Below are positions 59,690 through 64,000 of a stretch of 64,000 nucleotides of DNA, one piece after another. The notes below the pieces were generated by a model. The model saw nothing but the letters and a program-made list of their open reading frames with translations. It ran no database searches and was not told the DNA's origin. The stretch's first letter is position 1. Every line of letters starts with the position of its first letter. Source of the DNA: Sphaerisporangium fuscum (GTDB lineage: Bacteria; Actinomycetota; Actinomycetes; Streptosporangiales; Streptosporangiaceae); the NCBI RefSeq assembly GCF_018531465.1, contig NZ_JAHDTF010000004.1:248001-312000 (forward strand), given 5' to 3'. A program made the translations under genes and the position numbers.

Positions 59690-61873
59690 GTGACGCGTTT
59701 CGACGAGCCGCTCACGAAGGTGCTTGATCCGAAGACGGCCAAGCCGCTCGAGAGCTCGCTCAACATCACCACGGTCGGCGAGCTGCTGCGCCACTACCCC
59801 CGGCGGTACGCCGAGCGGGGCGAGCTCACCGCGCTCGACGCCCTCGAGGTCGACGAGCACGTCACGGTGGTGGGCGAGGTCTCCCGCCTGATGCGCAAAC
59901 CCATGCGCAACCGCTCGGGCACCTGGCTCGAGGTCGAGGTCGTCGACGGCAGGCGCAACACCATCTACCTGTCGTTCTTCGGCAAGGTCTCCCACATGTC
60001 CGAGAGCCGGCTGAAGCCCGGCGCCCGCGCCATGTTCTCCGGCAAGGTCGGGCGGTTCGGCAGGGGCGATCGGGCGAAGTGGCAGCTCAACCATCCCGAG
60101 TTCGAGCTGTTCGAGGAGAGCGAGTCGACGGCGGCCGAGTTCGCCGCCGCGCCGGTGCCGATCTACCCCGCGGCGAACGGCATCAGCTCCTGGGTCATCC
60201 GCCGCGCCGTGGCCGTCGTCCTCGACACGCTCGGTCCCATCCCCGACCCGCTCCCGGCCGACCTGCGCGCCCGCCACCGCCTGACAGGGCTCGCCGAGGC
60301 GCTGGAGGCGGTGCACCGGCCCCGCGACCAGGGCGACATCGCGCGGGCGCGCAGCCGGCTGAAGTTCGACGAGGCGTTCGTGCTGCAGGCCGTGCTGGCC
60401 CAGCGGCGCCAGGCCGCCGCCGCGTGGCCCGCCACGCCGCGCCCGCGCCGCGACGACGGGCTGCTCGCCGACTTCGACGGCCGCCTGCCGTTCCAGCTCA
60501 CCGAGGGCCAGGTGGCCGTCGGCGAGGAGATCGCCGCCGAGCTGGCGAGCGCTCACCCAATGCACCGGCTGCTCCAGGGCGAGGTCGGCGCGGGCAAGAC
60601 CGTGGTGGCGCTGCGGGCCATGCTCCAGGTCGTCGACGCCGGAGGGCAGGCCGCGCTGCTCGCCCCCACCGAGGTCCTGGCCCAGCAGCACCACCGGTCG
60701 ATCACCCGCATGCTGGGCGATCTCGGCACGGGCGGCGTCTTCGGCGGCACGACGGTGACCTTGCTCACCGGTTCGATGGGCGCGGCCGCCCGGCGCGCGG
60801 CCCTGCTCGACGCCGCCTCCGGCGCGGCCGGCATCGTCGTCGGCACCCATGCCCTGCTCCAGGAGCACGTCCAGTTCGCCGACCTCGGGCTCGTCGTCGT
60901 CGACGAGCAGCACCGCTTCGGCGTGGAGCAGCGCGACGCGCTGCGCGAGAAGGCCGGGGACGGCCGTCCCCACGTGCTGGTGATGACGGCCACCCCCATC
61001 CCGCGCACGGTGGCGATGACCGTCTTCGGCGACCTCGAGGTCTCCACGTTGAGCCAGTTGCCGTCCGGGCGCGCGCCGATCACCACCCACGTCGTGCCCG
61101 CCGCCGAGAAGCCCCACTACCTGGAGCGCACCTGGGAGCGCGTCCGGGAGGAGGTCGGCCTCGGCAGGCAGGCGTACATCGTGTGCCCGCGCATCGGCGA
61201 TCTGGAGGGCGACGAGGGCGATCTGGGCGAGTCCGGGGCGGAGGCCGGCGACGAGCGGCGGCCGCCGCTGGCGGTGCTGGAGGTCGCGCCCATGCTCGCC
61301 GAGGGGCCGCTTGCGGGCCTCCGCGTCCAGGCGCTGCACGGGCGGCTGCCTCCGGAGGAGAAGGACGCCGTGATGCGGGCGTTCAGCAAGGGTGAGATCG
61401 ACGTCATGGTCGCCACGACGGTCATCGAGGTCGGGGTCGACGTCCCCAACGCCTCGGCGATGGTGATCATGGATGCCGACCGGTTCGGGGTCTCGCAGCT
61501 CCACCAGCTGCGCGGCCGGGTGGGCCGGGGCGGCCTGCCGGGCCTGTGCCTGCTCGTCACCGAGTTCCCGGCCGGCACCCCGGCGCGCGGCCGGCTCGAC
61601 GCGGTGGCCGCCACCCTCGACGGCTTCGAGCTGTCCCGGGTCGACCTCGAGCAGCGGCGCGAGGGCGACGTGCTGGGCGCGGCGCAGTCGGGGCGCAAGT
61701 CCTCACTGAGGATGCTGCAGCTCCTCCGCGACGAGGACGTCATCGCGACCGCCCGCGAGGAGGCCGCCACGCTCCTGACCCACGACCCTGAGCTCCAGGG
61801 CAATCCGGCCCTCAAGGCGGAGATCGACCGGCTCCTCGGCGACGAACGCGCCGAATACCTCGAGAAGACCTGA
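59690..61873 (+). CDS. recG: ATP-dependent DNA helicase RecG
   Basis: RecG reverses stalled replication forks and processes branched DNA. The 727-residue protein has an N-terminal wedge/OB domain (VVGEVSRLMRKPMRNRSGTWLEVEVV), Walker A GEVGAGKT near residue 297, DEQH box VVVDEQHRFGVEQ near 404, MTATPIPRTVAMT, and the C-terminal helicase motifs EVGVDVPNASAMVIMDADRFGVSQLHQLRGRVGR, followed by the translocation motif region. GTG 59690 begins TRFDEPLTKVLD. All motifs are intact. Confidence 0.95.
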   Translation: MTRFDEPLTKVLDPKTAKPLESSLNITTVGELLRHYPRRYAERGELTALDALEVDEHVTVVGEVSRLMRKPMRNRSGTWLEVEVVDGRRNTIYLSFFGKVSHMSESRLKPGARAMFSGKVGRFGRGDRAKWQLNHPEFELFEESESTAAEFAAAPVPIYPAANGISSWVIRRAVAVVLDTLGPIPDPLPADLRARHRLTGLAEALEAVHRPRDQGDIARARSRLKFDEAFVLQAVLAQRRQAAAAWPATPRPRRDDGLLADFDGRLPFQLTEGQVAVGEEIAAELASAHPMHRLLQGEVGAGKTVVALRAMLQVVDAGGQAALLAPTEVLAQQHHRSITRMLGDLGTGGVFGGTTVTLLTGSMGAAARRAALLDAASGAAGIVVGTHALLQEHVQFADLGLVVVDEQHRFGVEQRDALREKAGDGRPHVLVMTATPIPRTVAMTVFGDLEVSTLSQLPSGRAPITTHVVPAAEKPHYLERTWERVREEVGLGRQAYIVCPRIGDLEGDEGDLGESGAEAGDERRPPLAVLEVAPMLAEGPLAGLRVQALHGRLPPEEKDAVMRAFSKGEIDVMVATTVIEVGVDVPNASAMVIMDADRFGVSQLHQLRGRVGRGGLPGLCLLVTEFPAGTPARGRLDAVAATLDGFELSRVDLEQRREGDVLGAAQSGRKSSLRMLQLLRDEDVIATAREEAATLLTHDPELQGNPALKAEIDRLLGDERAEYLEKT

Positions 61874-61989
61874 CCCCCGGCGGCCACCGGCAAGGCCGAC
61901 GAGCGGGGACGGTGGTCGCCGTCAGAGTGTGGGGCGGTGGTCTCGGGGTGGCGGGGGGCTGTGGGGGGTCTGAGATGTGGAATGACCCA

Positions 61990-62040
61990 GGGCCCAGCCT
62001 TGGGACGGCCTCCCCCCGAATGCCGTCCCCGGCTGGGCCC
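61990..62040 (+). terminator. Long hairpin after recG
   Basis: GGGCCCAGCC (61990-61999) with GGCTGGGCCC (62031-62040) and GGGACGGC (62002-62009) with GCCGTCCC (62022-62029) form an 18-bp stem with a small internal loop. It lies in the 376-bp recG-rsmD gap, which otherwise holds no gene; a second small stem (CCCTCGG...CCGAGGG, 62043-62063) follows. No U-tract. Confidence 0.6.
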
Positions 62041-62249
62041 ACCCTCGGGTCAGGTGCCGAGGGCACCGGCGCGCGGAAGGGCTCACGATCACGCCGGTCG
62101 GCCTTCCCCTGGGTCACCATGAAGGCCGCAGAACTCATCATGTGCGGTCGGACGCCGGTGGGGAACGACCCTTGCTCTTTCCTCGCCGACACTTGCCGAC
62201 TCTTGACCCGGCGGCACCGGCACCCGGGCGGCGGCGCGAGAATGGGCGG

Positions 62250-62819
62250 ATGACCCGAGTCATCGCAGGAACGGCCGGTGGAAGGCGGATCGCCGTGCCG
62301 CCCGGGCGCGGTACGCGGCCGACCAGCGACCGTGCCAGGGAAGGCTTGTTCTCCACCGTCGGCTCGCTGCTCGGGCCGCTGGACGGCGCCCGCGTGATCG
62401 ACCTGTACGCGGGGTCGGGGGCGGTGGGCCTGGAGGCGCTGTCCCGGGGCGCCGCGCACGCCCTGCTGGTGGAGTCCGACGCCAAGGCCGTCCGCACGAT
62501 CAAGGCGAACATCGCCGCGCTCGGCCTGCCCGGGGCCGTGGTCGTCGGCGACAAGGTCGAGCGCGTGGTGGCCGGCGAGTGCGCCGAGCCGTACGACTTC
62601 GTGTTCGCCGACCCGCCGTACGCGGTGCGCGACGAGGTGGTCGGCGAGGTCCTGGAGCGTCTGCGCGACAACGGGTGGCTCGCCGCGGACGCCCTGGTCG
62701 CGGTGGAGCGCGAATCGCGGGGGAAGGACCTGGTCTGGCCCTCGGGGTTCGAAGAGGAGAGGGTCCGTCGCTATGGCGAAGCGTCTGTTTGGTACGGTCG
62801 CGCCGCCGGGAACCAGTGA
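62250..62819 (+). CDS. rsmD: 16S rRNA (guanine(966)-N(2))-methyltransferase
   Basis: RsmD methylates G966 of 16S rRNA using SAM. The 189-residue protein has MTRVIAGTAGGRRIAVP, RPTSDRAREGLFSTV, SAM motif VIDLYAGSGAVGLEALSRG, and the catalytic FADPPY (residues about 113-118). ATG 62250 fits the family start; the longer frame upstream is low-complexity. It lies 15 bp before coaD, the usual pair. Confidence 0.95.
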   Translation: MTRVIAGTAGGRRIAVPPGRGTRPTSDRAREGLFSTVGSLLGPLDGARVIDLYAGSGAVGLEALSRGAAHALLVESDAKAVRTIKANIAALGLPGAVVVGDKVERVVAGECAEPYDFVFADPPYAVRDEVVGEVLERLRDNGWLAADALVAVERESRGKDLVWPSGFEEERVRRYGEASVWYGRAAGNQ

Positions 62820-62834
62820 AACTGGGGGTAAGCC

Positions 62835-63311
62835 TTGCGTCGTGTCGTCTGCCCGGGGTCCTTCGACCCCGTCACCAACGGTCACCTCGACATCATCGGC
62901 CGGACTTCCCGGCTGTACGACGAGGTCGTCGTCGCAGTGCTGATCAACGTCGAGAAGAAGAGCCTCTTCACCGTGGACGAGCGGGTGGAGACGCTTCAGG
63001 CCGTGACCAAGGAGTACGGCAACGTCCGGGTCGAGAAGTTCCACGGGCTGCTGGTCGACTTCTGCAAGCAGCAGGGCATCCCGGCGATCGTCAAGGGCCT
63101 GCGCGCCGTCAGCGACTTCGACTACGAGCTGCAGATGGCCCAGCTCAACTACCGCATGTCGGGCGTGGAGACGCTGTTCATGTCCACCAACCCCGAGTAC
63201 TCCTTCCTGTCGTCGAGCAGGTTGAAGGAGATCGCGAGGTACGGTGGTGACGTCTCGGGGCTCGTGCCCGACCTCGTCCGTCAGATGCTGGTCGAGCGGC
63301 TGCGCGGCTGA
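62835..63311 (+). CDS. coaD: Phosphopantetheine adenylyltransferase
   Basis: CoaD adenylates 4'-phosphopantetheine, the penultimate step of coenzyme A synthesis. The 158-residue enzyme has VCPGSFDPVTNGHLDIIGR with the TNGH nucleotide motif, VKGLRAVSDFDYELQMAQLN, and the C-terminal YSFLSSSRLKEIARYGGDVSGLVP. The start is TTG 62835 with GGGGGTAAG upstream; no ATG or GTG is near. Confidence 0.96.
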   Translation: MRRVVCPGSFDPVTNGHLDIIGRTSRLYDEVVVAVLINVEKKSLFTVDERVETLQAVTKEYGNVRVEKFHGLLVDFCKQQGIPAIVKGLRAVSDFDYELQMAQLNYRMSGVETLFMSTNPEYSFLSSSRLKEIARYGGDVSGLVPDLVRQMLVERLRG

Positions 63312-63359
63312 GTCCTGGTATTCTTTCTAATCGGCCTTGTACGACGGCGGTGATTCGCC

Positions 63360-63959
63360 ATGCCTCAAGAGAGCAGGAAGACACTGCATAGCCTCGACCC
63401 CCGAGCCCCTTGGGTGATTTCCACCCACGATCTGGGGCGACGACCGGGATCTATGCGTGAGATCGCCCCTGTTCTCCCGGCTCCGGCGAATCTCACTGTC
63501 GGCATGATCGGCGTCCCCCAGGACGCCGATATCGAGCTGGACATCCGGCTCGAGGCGGTGATGGAGGGCGTGCTCGTCACGGGCACGGCGCGGGCTCCGC
63601 TCAGCGGAGAGTGCTCGCGTTGCCTGGATCCGTTGACCTCGGAGATCGAGGTCGGCTTCCAGGAGCTCTATTTCTACTCGGCGGAAGATGCCGCCGAGGA
63701 CGACTCACTCCTCGACGGTGAACTCCTCGATCTCGAGCCGACGTTCCGCGACGCGGTGGTGCTCGCACTGCCGCTGAGCCCGGTCTGTGGTGAAGACTGC
63801 CCCGGGCTCTGCGTGGAGTGTGGGGTCAAGCTGGCGGAAGCCGGCCCCGACCACCGGCACGACAAGCTCGACGCCCGCTGGGCGGCGTTGCAGGGTCTGA
63901 AGCAGGGTCTGGACCAGGGCCCGAAGTCAAAAGAGAACCACAAGGACCAGGAGGGTTGA
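63360..63959 (+). CDS. YceD/DUF177 protein
   Basis: The 199-residue protein has the YceD family layout: PWVISTHDLGRRPGSMREI, GTARAPLSGECSRCLDPL with the first Cys pair (CSRC), a beta-rich region ending EVGFQELYFYS, then an acidic stretch and the second Cys pair region SPVCGEDCPGLCVECGVKL. The two Cys clusters probably bind zinc. YceD is always encoded just before rpmF and is linked to 23S rRNA or ribosome assembly; this is family knowledge. Confidence 0.9.
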   Translation: MPQESRKTLHSLDPRAPWVISTHDLGRRPGSMREIAPVLPAPANLTVGMIGVPQDADIELDIRLEAVMEGVLVTGTARAPLSGECSRCLDPLTSEIEVGFQELYFYSAEDAAEDDSLLDGELLDLEPTFRDAVVLALPLSPVCGEDCPGLCVECGVKLAEAGPDHRHDKLDARWAALQGLKQGLDQGPKSKENHKDQEG

Positions 63960-63960
63960 C

Positions 63961-64000
63961 GTGGCCGTCCCCAAGCGGAAGATGTCGCGGAGCAACACTC
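63961..64000 (+). CDS. rpmF: 50S ribosomal protein L32, 5' end only
   Basis: GTG at 63961, one base after the YceD stop, begins AVPKRKMSRSNT, the conserved L32 N-terminus. The gene runs past the end of the window. AGGAGG lies 7 bases upstream, within the end of the previous gene. Confidence 0.93.
   Translation, partial: MAVPKRKMSRSNT

Noticed and set aside
58079..61504. A very long leftward open frame (over 1,100 codons) opposite the DAK2 and recG genes
   Set aside because: It is the antisense shadow of two intact genes; its His/Gly/Arg/Asp-rich, low-complexity translation has no domain.
61912..62253. A 113-codon frame in the recG-rsmD gap
   Set aside because: It runs through a strong hairpin and has Gly/Trp/Cys low-complexity content; no start site.

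Overview
This window is chromosomal DNA from a high-GC Gram-positive actinomycete. The base composition, frequent GTG/TTG starts, the F420-cofactor gene cofC, a GlnRS-independent gltX with its tRNA-Gln/tRNA-Glu genes, and the order serA - leuB - ilvE - cimA - gltX - ndgR/leuCD - hup - cofC - plsC - gpsA - ddl - thiL - rpmB - recG - rsmD - coaD - DUF177 - rpmF all fit. This is essentially the core order I know from Streptomyces, but with different insertions, so a Streptosporangiales-type genus (Nonomuraea/Streptosporangium/Microbispora-like) is my inference. No rRNA, CRISPR array, IS element or prophage was seen.

Layout. 1-2.3 kb: a truncated GPH-type sugar symporter and an SseB-like protein. 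2.5-4.3 kb: serA. 4.3-5.3 kb: a small protein and a PemK/MazF-type toxin-antitoxin pair. 5.4-10.7 kb: a xylose-type ABC sugar importer with a ROK kinase and a divergent ROK repressor. 10.7-15.8 kb: branched-chain amino acid genes leuB, ilvE and cimA, with an O-methyltransferase between them; cimA is preceded by a Leu-Leu-Ile-Ile leader peptide and an intrinsic terminator, which I read as an attenuator. 16.3-20.2 kb: an AfsQ1/Q2-like two-component system with a lipoprotein, divergent from a sortase-substrate/class F sortase pair. 20.2-29.3 kb: accessory enzymes and regulators (heparinase II/III, ornithine cyclodeaminase family, WYL regulator, ABM monooxygenase, FAH hydrolase), gltX, and a MATE/PadR pair. 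29.3-35.3 kb: M3 peptidase, then tRNA-Gln and two tRNA-Glu genes separated by a hydrolase/two-component cassette whose histidine kinase lacks its phospho-acceptor region.

35.4-40.9 kb: a large acidic protein of unknown function, the IclR regulator ndgR divergent from leuCD, and an HU protein. 40.9-47.3 kb: a drug-efflux island (three MFS transporters, a YCII protein, a TetR regulator with palindromic operators). 47.3-64 kb: mostly housekeeping genes for F420 (cofC), phospholipid (plsC, gpsA), cell wall (ddl), thiamine (thiL, thiD), ribosome (rpmB, rsmD, rpmF), coenzyme A (coaD) and DNA repair (recG), mixed with a Trp-repeat membrane protein carrying a CBM2-like domain.

Functional links: leuB, leuCD, ilvE and cimA together give leucine/isoleucine synthesis, controlled apparently in two ways, by NdgR at leuCD and by ribosome-sensed attenuation at cimA. 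gltX and its substrate tRNAs lie within 9 kb. Several transporter/regulator pairs (ROK, PadR, TetR) are divergent and look autoregulated.
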